NCBI GenBank assembly: GCA_937967755.1
Contig: CALBTA010000431.1
Coordinates: 1 to 5,304 of the forward strand
Source of the DNA: an uncultured Planctomycetaceae bacterium
Lineage (GTDB): Bacteria > Planctomycetota > Planctomycetia > Pirellulales > Pirellulaceae
Reading direction: 5' to 3'
DNA: 5,304 bases
The notes below the pieces were generated by a model, which was not told the origin of the DNA, did not search any database, and saw nothing but the letters and a program-made list of their open reading frames with translations. Every line of letters starts with the position of its first letter. The stretch's first letter is position 1. The translations under genes were made by a program, and so were the position numbers. Below are positions 1 to 5,304 of the stretch, in pieces.

Positions 1-13
1 TTATACTGACTAT

Positions 14-62
14 GTCGCTTTTCGCTCCGCGAAAAGCTGTCTTTCGCGGAGCGAAAGACGAC
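14..62. repeat. Twin-hairpin palindromic intergenic element
   Basis: Two perfect 9-bp hairpins stand side by side with a one-base spacer. The first, 17-37, is GCTTTTCGC, loop TCC, GCGAAAAGC. The second, 39-59, is GTCTTTCGC, loop GGA, GCGAAAGAC. The two units are also near reverse complements of each other, so 14-36 can pair with 41-62 as one long stem with a bulged A and one mismatch. The loops TCC and GGA are complementary. No T-run follows, so it is not a canonical intrinsic terminator for an upstream gene. The layout resembles REP/BIME-type bacterial palindromes, but family membership cannot be decided from one copy. Confidence 0.7.
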
Positions 63-88
63 AAACATTGAACACCAAATTCTCTCCC

Positions 89-92
89 GGAG
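89..92 (+). promoter_or_regulatory. Ribosome binding site deciding the phosphoesterase start
   Basis: GGAG ends seven bases before the ATG at 100, a normal spacing. The in-frame TTG at 94 would leave one base of spacing and can be dismissed. An in-frame ATG at 118 would remove the positively charged n-region of the signal peptide and has no comparable site upstream. Confidence 0.65.
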
Positions 93-99
93 TTTGCCG

Positions 100-1305
100 A
101 TGAGCCATCGTCACTTCATGTTATTGGCAGTTTTTGCCGTTGCCGCGTTGAGCCTCTGCGTTCAGCCAACTTTCGCAGACGCTCCGCTGGAGGGAACCAA
201 GCCTGCCCAGTGGCGGTTGGTTTGGACGACCGACCCGGCGACTTCCGCCAAGTTAATTTGGAACACCGCCAAGCCGGGCACGTCACACACCGTCGTGATT
301 AACAAAGAAGGTGAAGATCCAGAAACGCTCAAAGCCCAAGTCAACGGCGAGTATGACAATAACCGTGTCTACTTTCATTGTGCGCAACTCTCGAAGCTCT
401 CGCCCAACACGAAGTACCAGGTGCAAATGGTCAGTGACGGCGAAAAGTCGCCATCGTTTTTCTTTTACACCGCGCCGGCTGAAGATCGGCCTTTCAGTAT
501 CTTATTTGGTGGCGACTCGCGCAGCAGCAGTTCGACCCGTCGGGCCGTGAACAAACTGATGGCTTCCATGGTCGCGGAGTCCGCAGCCGATGAGAGCCCC
601 GCCACCGATATCCTCGCCCTGGCCCATGGCGGCGACTATATCGTCAGCGGGCGAAGTTTTTCGCAATGGCTGCAATGGATGAAAGATCACGAGTTGACTG
701 TCAGCGACAAGGGCCAACTGCTGCCGATCATCCCCGCCCGCGGCAACCACGACGGTGGCCCGCTCTATGATCAGGTTTTCGGCTTTCCCAAAGATGACTT
801 GAATTACTTCACGACGACCATCGCAGACCAACTCACGCTGATCACGCTCAACTCCGAAATTAGCGCCGGCGGCGATCAAGCAAAATGGCTGGAAGCCCAA
901 CTCAGCGCGTCGCGGCCGAAGACCCGTTGGCTGTTGGCCCAATACCACCGCCCCGCCTTCCCGGCGGTCAAGTCGCCCGGCCGCGCATTGCAATACTGGG
1001 TGCCGCTGTTTGAAAAATATAACGTCGACATGGTTTGTGAAGCCGACGGGCACGTGATCAAACGGACGTTGCCGATTCGCAACAACGAACATGACAAAAC
1101 AGGCGTCGTCTACATCGGCGAAGGGGGCCTCGGCGTCGGGCAGCGCTCGCCTAAGTCCGATCGGTGGTACTTGAAATCGCCTGGCATGTCCGGGCGCGGG
1201 CACCACGTGCAGCTATTGACATTCAGCGAAAAAACTCTTGACTATCAATGCGTCCTGCTGGAAGGCAGAATCGCCGACCGCTACAGCCGCTCGCCTCGCA
1301 AGTAG
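100..1305 (+). CDS. Secreted metallophosphoesterase, purple acid phosphatase-like
   Basis: The protein has 401 residues. Residues 1-26 read as a Sec signal peptide: a basic start (SHRH), a hydrophobic core around 7-21, and a likely cut after TFA at 24-26, so the enzyme should act outside the cytoplasm. Residues about 32-128 look like the Fn3-like N-terminal domain of purple acid phosphatases, ending in FFFYTAP. The catalytic domain follows with GGDSR at 137-141, HGGDY at 176-180, GNHD at 215-218 and QYHRP at 281-285. These match the metallophosphatase motif series GD, GDxxY, GNH(D/E) and xxH. The last motif, GHxH in the family, reads GHVIKR at 317-322, so the second histidine, normally a metal ligand, is absent. 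Metal-dependent phosphomonoester or diester hydrolysis is the family-level expectation; the substrate is unknown. It lies 144 bases upstream of the ATP-grasp gene with a palindrome between them, so functional linkage to that module is doubtful. Confidence 0.88.
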   Translation: MSHRHFMLLAVFAVAALSLCVQPTFADAPLEGTKPAQWRLVWTTDPATSAKLIWNTAKPGTSHTVVINKEGEDPETLKAQVNGEYDNNRVYFHCAQLSKLSPNTKYQVQMVSDGEKSPSFFFYTAPAEDRPFSILFGGDSRSSSSTRRAVNKLMASMVAESAADESPATDILALAHGGDYIVSGRSFSQWLQWMKDHELTVSDKGQLLPIIPARGNHDGGPLYDQVFGFPKDDLNYFTTTIADQLTLITLNSEISAGGDQAKWLEAQLSASRPKTRWLLAQYHRPAFPAVKSPGRALQYWVPLFEKYNVDMVCEADGHVIKRTLPIRNNEHDKTGVVYIGEGGLGVGQRSPKSDRWYLKSPGMSGRGHHVQLLTFSEKTLDYQCVLLEGRIADRYSRSPRK

Positions 1306-1354
1306 CGCATATCGGCCGACACGCCGCCGGAAGGTTGACGACGACTCAATTGAC

Positions 1355-1419
1355 AACCCATCCGAAAACCTCGGATGTAGCACGGATTGCCAATCCGTTC
1401 CGAGGTTTTCGGATAGGTT
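1355..1419. repeat. Long nested inverted repeat between genes
   Basis: Positions 1360-1375 (ATCCGAAAACCTCGGA) pair perfectly with 1399-1414. After one mismatch the stem continues as AACC 1355-1358 with GGTT 1416-1419, giving 20 of 21 pairs. Inside lies a second perfect hairpin, ACGGATT 1382-1388, loop GCC, AATCCGT 1392-1398. Each outer arm also folds on itself: ATCCGA/TCGGAT at 1360-1376 and TCCGA/TCGGA at 1399-1413. The element can therefore form one long stem or three small hairpins. An A-run rather than a T-run follows on the + strand, and no T-run follows on the - strand, so a standard intrinsic terminator is not supported. It could still slow transcription or protect the 3' end of the upstream mRNA. 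Confidence 0.8.
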
Positions 1420-1427
1420 CTAAAAAA

Positions 1428-1443
1428 GCACGGAGCACGGAGC
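1428..1443 (+). promoter_or_regulatory. Duplicated Shine-Dalgarno (tandem GCACGGA)
   Basis: The 7-mer GCACGGA occurs twice back to back (1428-1434, 1435-1441), giving GGAG at 1432-1435 and again at 1439-1442. The second copy ends seven bases before the ATG at 1450 and is the likely working site. The first would be a spare or standby site. Confidence 0.6.
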
Positions 1444-1449
1444 CGCTTC

Positions 1450-2949
1450 ATGACTTCTCAATCAACTTCCGCGGGCGGCCAGTCGCAGCAGCAATCGGGC
1501 CCGGGCCGGCTGCTGGCCCAGTATGATTGCGAAGGGTTTTACGACGAGAGCATCGCGCCGGACGGCTCGCCGCGCCCTGAGTCTCGGGCGTTGTTTGAAA
1601 CGATTGACACGGTTTCTCACGACGACCTGGTCCGTCGCCAGCGCGCGGCCGAGCGGGCGATGATGCGGCTGGGAATCACGTTCAACGTCTACGGAGAGAA
1701 GGAAGGGGCCGAGCGGATTATCCCCTTCGATATTTTGCCTCGCATGATCGCGGCGGCAGAGTGGGATTGGATCGAGCGAGGGCTGAAGCAGCGGATTTGT
1801 GCCCTCAACCTGTTCATCCACGATGTCTACCACAAGCAGCAGATTCTCAGCGACAAGGCGATTCCAGACCACGTCATCACCTCCGCGGCATCGTTTCGCC
1901 AGCAGTGCGTGGGGCTGCACCCGCCCGAGGGCATCTGGTGCCACATCACGGGCACCGATCTTGTCCGCGGCGGCGACGGGCAGGTCTACGTGCTGGAAGA
2001 CAACCTGCGCTGCCCTTCCGGCGTGTCGTATGTTTTGCAGAACCGGCAGTTGATGAAGCAGACGTTTCCTCTGCTGTTCGAACGCCTGCGAGTCCGCCAC
2101 GTCGTCGACTACCCGGGCCGCCTGCGGGACGCCTTGGAATTCTTGATGGAGCACCGAACCGATCACCCGACCGTGGCCGTGCTGACGCCCGGTTCGTTCA
2201 ATTCCGCCTACTTCGAGCACTCGTTCCTCGCCCAGCAGATGGGTGTGCCGCTGGTCGAAGGGCGGGACCTGGCCGTTCAGGACGGTTACGTTTATATGCG
2301 AACGACGAAAGGGTTCGAGCGCGTCCACGTACTGTACCGCCGAATCGATGACGATTTCATCGACCCGCAGGCGTTTCGCAAAGATTCGCTGTTGGGCGTG
2401 CCCGGATTGTTCGACGCTTACCGCCAGGGGAATATCGCGCTGGCCAATGCGCCCGGCTGCGGCGTCGCGGACGACAAAGTTGTCTACGCATTCGTGCCCG
2501 AGATCATCAAGTACTATCTGAAGGAAGACCCCATCCTGCCGAACGTGCCGACTTACCATTGCTGGGATGACAAGCAGCGCGACCATGTGCTGAAAAATCT
2601 CGACCAACTGGTCGTGAAGCCGGCCAACGAGTCGGGCGGTTACGGAATGCTGATTGGCCCGCGCTCAACCGCCGAGGAACGCGAGAAATTCGCGGGTCTG
2701 ATTGCATCCAACCCGCGCAACTATATCGCCCAGCCTACGCTCAGCCTTTCACGCGTGCCGATTTTGATCAACAACCACATGGAAGGCCGGCACGTCGACC
2801 TACGGCCGTTCATCGTGTATGGGCGAGAAATCTACGTGCTGCCGGGTGGGCTTACCCGCGTGGCATTGAAGAAGGGTTCGCTGGTGGTGAATTCGTCGCA
2901 AGGGGGTGGAAGTAAGGACACGTGGGTCGTCACCGAGGAGGGTGCCTGA
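1450..2949 (+). CDS. Circularly permuted type 2 ATP-grasp protein (COG2308, DUF404/DUF407)
   Basis: The protein has 499 residues. After a Ser/Gln-rich start (about 20 residues) come family blocks: YDE near 25, [13 protein letters not shown] and an [12 protein letters not shown] segment. The hallmark block runs from TGTD at 167-170 through [10 protein letters not shown] 176-185 to [12 protein letters not shown] 188-199. [12 protein letters not shown] at 388-399 is a nucleotide-binding segment with K390. HVDLRPF is at 448-454 and [14 protein letters not shown] at 464-477, followed by [12 protein letters not shown] to 492. It appears complete with the expected ATP-site residues. ATP-grasp enzymes join a carboxylate to an amine through an acyl phosphate, so it is predicted to form an amide or peptide bond; the substrate is not established. 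The alpha-E partner gene overlaps its stop by one base, implying coupled translation, and an Anbu peptidase lies downstream. It is probably cytoplasmic, as no signal peptide is seen. Confidence 0.95.
   Translation: MTSQSTSAGGQSQQQSGPGRLLAQYDCEGFYDESIAPDGSPRPESRALFETIDTVSHDDLVRRQRAAERAMMRLGITFNVYGEKEGAERIIPFDILPRMIAAAEWDWIERGLKQRICALNLFIHDVYHKQQILSDKAIPDHVITSAASFRQQCVGLHPPEGIWCHITGTDLVRGGDGQVYVLEDNLRCPSGVSYVLQNRQLMKQTFPLLFERLRVRHVVDYPGRLRDALEFLMEHRTDHPTVAVLTPGSFNSAYFEHSFLAQQMGVPLVEGRDLAVQDGYVYMRTTKGFERVHVLYRRIDDDFIDPQAFRKDSLLGVPGLFDAYRQGNIALANAPGCGVADDKVVYAFVPEIIKYYLKEDPILPNVPTYHCWDDKQRDHVLKNLDQLVVKPANESGGYGMLIGPRSTAEEREKFAGLIASNPRNYIAQPTLSLSRVPILINNHMEGRHVDLRPFIVYGREIYVLPGGLTRVALKKGSLVVNSSQGGGSKDTWVVTEEGA
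2935..2941 (+). promoter_or_regulatory. Ribosome binding site inside the end of the ATP-grasp gene, setting the alpha-E start
   Basis: GAGGAGG lies in the last codons of the ATP-grasp gene and ends seven bases before the ATG at 2949. This favours the start giving MLSRVAES, which is also the family's usual N terminus, over the in-frame ATG at 2922. Confidence 0.75.
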
Positions 2950-3920
2950 TGTTAAGCCGCGTCGCTGAGTCGATTTACTGGATGAGCCGCTACATCGAAC
3001 GGGCCGAGAACGTCGCGCGGTTCATTTCGGTGAACTTGAATTTGCACATGGACTTGCCCGGCGTCGGTGACGAGCAGTGGTTGCCGCTGGTGATTACCAC
3101 CGGCGATGAAGAAAGCTTCGGGCAGCGTTACCAGGTGGCGACGAAGGAAGACGTTTTGCAGTTCCTCACGTTCGATCGCGAGAACGGCAATTCCATCTTC
3201 GCATCGCTGCGCGCAGCTCGGGAAAACGCCCGCAGCGTTCGCGAAGTGATTTCAGGCGAAATGTGGGAGCACGTCAACCGCTTTTACCTGATGCTGAAAG
3301 AAAGCGATGGGCAGCAGGCGCTGGAGAACACCGCGGACTTCTACGAGCAAATTCGTGTGCTAGGCCAACAGTTCATGGGCGTGACCGATGCCACCATGAC
3401 CCACGGCGAAGCCTGGCACTTTTGCCGGATGGGCCGGCTGATCGAGAGGGCGGATAAAACTTCGCGAATTTTGGACGTGAAGTACTACCTGCTGCTCCCC
3501 AGCCCCGCCGATATCGGCAGCCCGCTGGACGACATTCAATGGGCAGCTTTGCTGCGCAGCGCCAGTGGGTTGGAAATGTACCGCCAGAAACATGGGCTGA
3601 TATCGCCGGCCCACGTGGTCGACTTTCTGATCTTGGACAAAGAATTTCCGCGGGCGGTGCTGTACTGCCTGACGAAAGCGAATGATTCACTGCACGCGGT
3701 CAGCGGAGCGGCGATGGATGGCTTCAGTAACCGGCCCGAACAGATCATGGGGCAACTACGGGCGGAACTGGCCTACACCGATGCCGAAGATAGTATCGAT
3801 CGAGGGTTGCACGAGTTTGTCGACGACCTGCAAGGAAGGCTAAACCTGGCCGGCGGAGCCATTCATGACGCGTTCTTCGATTTGCAACCCACCCGCTCGC
3901 CGACGTTGATGCCGACGTAG
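2949..3920 (+). CDS. Alpha-E domain protein (COG2307, DUF403)
   Basis: The protein has 323 residues, close to the usual family length, and should be an all-helical cytoplasmic protein. It opens with the family signature [25 protein letters not shown] (residues 1-25, key residues R4, E7, W11, R14, E17, R18, E20, R24). A second related helix occurs at RMGRLIERADKTSRI, residues 160-174, which repeats the ERA-(D/E) pattern, as expected for the family's repeat-like layout. No enzymatic activity is established for the family; it is known as a constant partner of circularly permuted ATP-grasp proteins and is thought to assist or complete that enzyme. Its ATG shares the final A of the upstream TGA stop (TGATG), so translational coupling and a fixed ratio of the two products are likely. 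I chose the start at 2949 rather than 2922 from the signature and the ribosome binding site. Confidence 0.95.
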   Translation: MLSRVAESIYWMSRYIERAENVARFISVNLNLHMDLPGVGDEQWLPLVITTGDEESFGQRYQVATKEDVLQFLTFDRENGNSIFASLRAARENARSVREVISGEMWEHVNRFYLMLKESDGQQALENTADFYEQIRVLGQQFMGVTDATMTHGEAWHFCRMGRLIERADKTSRILDVKYYLLLPSPADIGSPLDDIQWAALLRSASGLEMYRQKHGLISPAHVVDFLILDKEFPRAVLYCLTKANDSLHAVSGAAMDGFSNRPEQIMGQLRAELAYTDAEDSIDRGLHEFVDDLQGRLNLAGGAIHDAFFDLQPTRSPTLMPT

Positions 3921-4147
3921 CGAATGTGAAATCGTTTGTGGAAAAAAGTGAAAACTTTTCCCAAAAACAGAGCAAGATTCCCGGCTGGGCGGATACTATA
4001 CATATGAATGCTTTCCCCGCGATGTGAGCAGTCGCCAATTTCAGGTTTTTGAAAATTCGATGAGTACTTAGGGAACGGTTGTGCGCTATATTGTGTCGAA
4101 CCCTTAATGCCGCCTTTGTCTCACAAAAAGCGAAGGGCTGTGGGCGC

Positions 4148-4196
4148 ATCAGGGAAACTTTCAGCACCACCCCTGATTTTGCGGAGGTGTGCTGAA
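4148..4196 (+). other. Possible H-type RNA pseudoknot in the Anbu leader
   Basis: Stem 1 is ATCAGGG 4148-4154 with CCCTGAT 4171-4177 (7 perfect pairs). Stem 2 is TTCAGCAC 4160-4167 with GTGCTGAA 4189-4196 (8 perfect pairs). The order 5'S1, 5'S2, 3'S1, 3'S2 is the H-type pseudoknot topology, with connecting loops of 5, 3 and 11 bases, which is sterically reasonable. Alternatively the stems exclude each other as a switch, or stem 2 alone forms, extended outward by GAAA/TTTC (4154-4157, 4197-4200). It lies about 220 bases before the peptidase start. Function is unknown; the pairing is seen, the RNA role is inferred. Confidence 0.35.
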
Positions 4197-4396
4197 TTTC
4201 GACCCGAAACCGACAACGGTTGCAATGCGGTAAACGTTTGTTAGCAAAGCAGTTACAGAGAGCAACTCTTCAACGAACGAGGCAAACATTCAGCACTCGG
4301 CACCAGGGCTTGCTGAAAACTTGAATCGCCATAACACCAAAGTCGGCAAGGGATTACGTCCACGCAGAGAATCCAGGTGCTGAATCCAACGCTGAA
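4160..4396. repeat. Cluster of TTCAGCAC / GTGCTGAA words upstream of the Anbu gene
   Basis: The exact 8-mer occurs as TTCAGCAC at 4160-4167 and 4289-4296 and as its complement GTGCTGAA at 4189-4196 and 4377-4384. Weaker relatives are TTGCTGAA at 4310-4317 and CGCTGAA at 4390-4396. They give two inverted pairs, 4160/4189 and 4289/4310, plus a third site about 20 bases before the ribosome binding site. They could be operator sites or interchangeable RNA pairing partners. Confidence 0.5.
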
Positions 4397-4405
4397 AGGA
4401 ACAAC

Positions 4406-4411
4406 GGAGAG
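4406..4411 (+). promoter_or_regulatory. Ribosome binding site of the Anbu gene
   Basis: GGAGAG precedes the ATG at 4415, with GGAG ending five bases before it. The start matters here because the codon after ATG encodes the presumed catalytic threonine. Confidence 0.65.
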
Positions 4412-4414
4412 AAC

Positions 4415-5191
4415 ATGACATTTTGCTTAGGGATGAAGGTCCAAGAAGGCCTCGTGGGGATCGCCGATACGCGCGTTACTTCGGGCAGCGAGTGCATCAC
4501 CGCCCGCAAAGTATCGGTCTATCAGGGCGACCGGTGGTCGATGTTTTTGATGACTTCGGGCCTGCGAAGCGTGCGCGATAAAGCGTTGACCTACTTCGAC
4601 GAGCTAATGGAGGACCCCGAAGCGTCGCACCCGGATCGGATGTTCAAAGTCGTTAGCCTGTTCGCCGACCAGATTCGGCGGGTCTCGCGCGAAGATAAGG
4701 AGTTCCTTGAGGAAGCCGGGCTGAGCTTCAATATTCACGTGCTGGTCGGCGGGCAAATGGAACGCGACGCCGAACACAAGCTGTACATGATCTACCCGCA
4801 AGGCAATTGGGTGGAGGTTGGGCCCGGCACGCCCTACCACATCATTGGGGCATCGGGTTACGGCAAGCCGGTGCTCGATCGCACGCTGCAGTACGACGAC
4901 ACGATGCGGTTCGCCCTGAAGGTTGGTTGCCTGGCGTTCGATTCGACGCGGATCAGCGCCGCCGATGTCGACTTCCCCGTCGACATTCTGCTGTACGCCC
5001 GAGACAGTTTCCAAATGGTGACACAGCGTTTTCAAAAGGACGACCTGGTCGAGATTTCCGAGTGGTGGCAAGAACGTCTGCGCACGTCCATACGAGAGCT
5101 TTCGATGAGTTGGATGGAACCGCTGCTCAAGCAGATGCCCCCGGGAAGCACCGCCCCACCGCCGTCTGCGCAAAGACGCCACGAGGCGTAG
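4415..5191 (+). CDS. Anbu-type proteasome-like peptidase (COG3484)
   Basis: The protein has 258 residues, slightly longer than I recall for most Anbu proteins. It begins MTFCLG; removal of the initiator Met would expose Thr2 as the N-terminal nucleophile, as in proteasome beta subunits. Asp18 in ADTR and Lys32 in ARK fit the Asp and Lys that complete the proteasome-type active site. Further family marks are IIGASGYGKPVLDR at 143-156 and DSTRIS at 176-181. Anbu (ancestral beta subunit) proteins form self-assembled ring or helical oligomers in the cytoplasm; a physiological substrate is not settled. The C-terminal 20 or so residues are Pro/Ser/Arg-rich and probably disordered. A peptidase beside ATP-grasp and alpha-E genes is the classic Anbu neighbourhood, suggesting it processes or turns over the product of that ligase. 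Unlike the coupled pair upstream, it sits behind a 494-base leader. Confidence 0.92.
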   Translation: MTFCLGMKVQEGLVGIADTRVTSGSECITARKVSVYQGDRWSMFLMTSGLRSVRDKALTYFDELMEDPEASHPDRMFKVVSLFADQIRRVSREDKEFLEEAGLSFNIHVLVGGQMERDAEHKLYMIYPQGNWVEVGPGTPYHIIGASGYGKPVLDRTLQYDDTMRFALKVGCLAFDSTRISAADVDFPVDILLYARDSFQMVTQRFQKDDLVEISEWWQERLRTSIRELSMSWMEPLLKQMPPGSTAPPPSAQRRHEA

Positions 5192-5304
5192 TGAATCTCG
5201 ACCCGGTCGATTGGATTCAGCGGGCAACGCGGCGCTCGCTGCCAAGTGAAATTCGTCGTCGCCCGCCGCAAGGGGTTTTTCAACAGGCGTGTTGCACAAA
5301 GGGG
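5192..5304 (+). other. Unresolved 3' flank, possibly the 5' end of another gene
   Basis: Two + frames stay open to the window edge. One can start at GTG 5191, overlapping the TAG stop of the peptidase gene by one base, with GAGG at 5183-5186 four bases before it; it would begin VNLDPVDWIQRATRRS. The other, with a GTG at 5246, reads VKFVVARRKGFFNRR and has more G/C in third positions but no visible ribosome binding site. Neither shows a recognisable domain and the stretch could be noncoding. A small hairpin CAACA-GGCG-TGTTG lies at 5281-5294. Confidence 0.25.

Larger units (their letters stand above)
3921..4414. other. Long intergenic region / leader of the Anbu gene
   Basis: These 494 bases hold no convincing protein gene and look richer in A and T than the flanking genes. 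Contents: a weak hairpin AAAAGT-GAAA-ACTTTT at 3944-3959 without a T-run; a TATATT at 4087-4092 that could be a -10 box but has no clear -35; two perfect crossing stems at 4148-4196; and repeated TTCAGC/GCTGAA words between 4160 and 4396. A break this long after two translationally coupled genes suggests that the peptidase gene has its own promoter and regulation. I cannot place a transcription start. Confidence 0.6.

Noticed and set aside
94..99. TTG start at 94 for the phosphoesterase
   Set aside because: It leaves one base between GGAG and the start; ATG at 100 has proper spacing and gives a good signal peptide.
100..180. Lipoprotein signal at Cys20 (LSLC)
   Set aside because: Leu at the -1 position does not fit a lipobox; an ordinary signal peptidase I site follows at TFA.
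502..1206. 234-residue - strand open frame
   Set aside because: It is antisense to the phosphoesterase, its protein resembles no family, and long antisense frames are expected from GC-rich codon use.
1462..2607. 381-residue - strand open frame
   Set aside because: It is antisense to a well-supported ATP-grasp gene and shows no domain or ribosome binding site.
3940..3961. Hairpin after alpha-E as an intrinsic terminator
   Set aside because: The AAAAGT-GAAA-ACTTTT stem is A/T-only apart from one pair, and A-rich rather than T-rich sequence follows.
4087..4092. TATATT as a -10 promoter box
   Set aside because: No -35-like hexamer lies at a suitable distance; TTGAAA at 4049 is too far upstream.
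3745..4170. 141-residue - strand open frame covering part of the gap
   Set aside because: Half is antisense to the alpha-E gene; composition is not protein-like and no family is recognisable.
4107..4244. 45-codon open frame in the Anbu leader (begins MPPLSHKKRR)
   Set aside because: It has no ribosome binding site, no recognisable protein, and its bases are better explained by the pairing at 4148-4196.
4604..5299. 231-residue - strand open frame
   Set aside because: It is antisense to the Anbu gene with no recognisable domain.
1..5304. CRISPR array, tRNA, rRNA or insertion sequence
   Set aside because: No regularly spaced repeats, no tRNA-like cloverleaf or rRNA sequence, and no transposase or terminal repeats were seen.

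Overview
The window looks like chromosomal DNA from a planctomycete (Pirellulales-like). This is an inference from the GC-rich coding style, from gene content I associate with that group, and from the palindromic intergenic elements. All four clear genes lie on the + strand.

Layout: positions 1-99 are a 5' flank with two adjacent, complementary 9-bp hairpins. Positions 100-1305 encode a secreted metallophosphoesterase of the purple-acid-phosphatase type (Fn3-like domain plus catalytic domain) that lacks the second histidine of the usual GHxH metal motif. Positions 1306-1449 hold a long nested inverted repeat and a duplicated Shine-Dalgarno. Positions 1450-2949 encode a circularly permuted type 2 ATP-grasp protein (COG2308). 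Positions 2949-3920 encode an alpha-E (DUF403/COG2307) protein whose start overlaps the ATP-grasp stop by one base. Positions 3921-4414 are a 494-nt gap without a convincing gene but with a possible H-type pseudoknot and a cluster of repeated TTCAGCAC/GTGCTGAA words. Positions 4415-5191 encode an Anbu-type proteasome-like peptidase (COG3484). Positions 5192-5304 are an unresolved 3' flank with two frames open to the window edge.

ATP-grasp, alpha-E and Anbu form a recurrent genomic partnership, usually with a transglutaminase-like cysteine protease. The published comparative-genomic proposal is that the ATP-grasp enzyme makes an amide-linked peptide or tag and the peptidase and transglutaminase-like members process or remove it. 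The substrate is unknown. No transglutaminase-like gene is visible here. The upstream phosphoesterase is probably an unrelated neighbour. The least explained part is the long leader of the Anbu gene, which may be a structured regulatory RNA or a multi-site operator.
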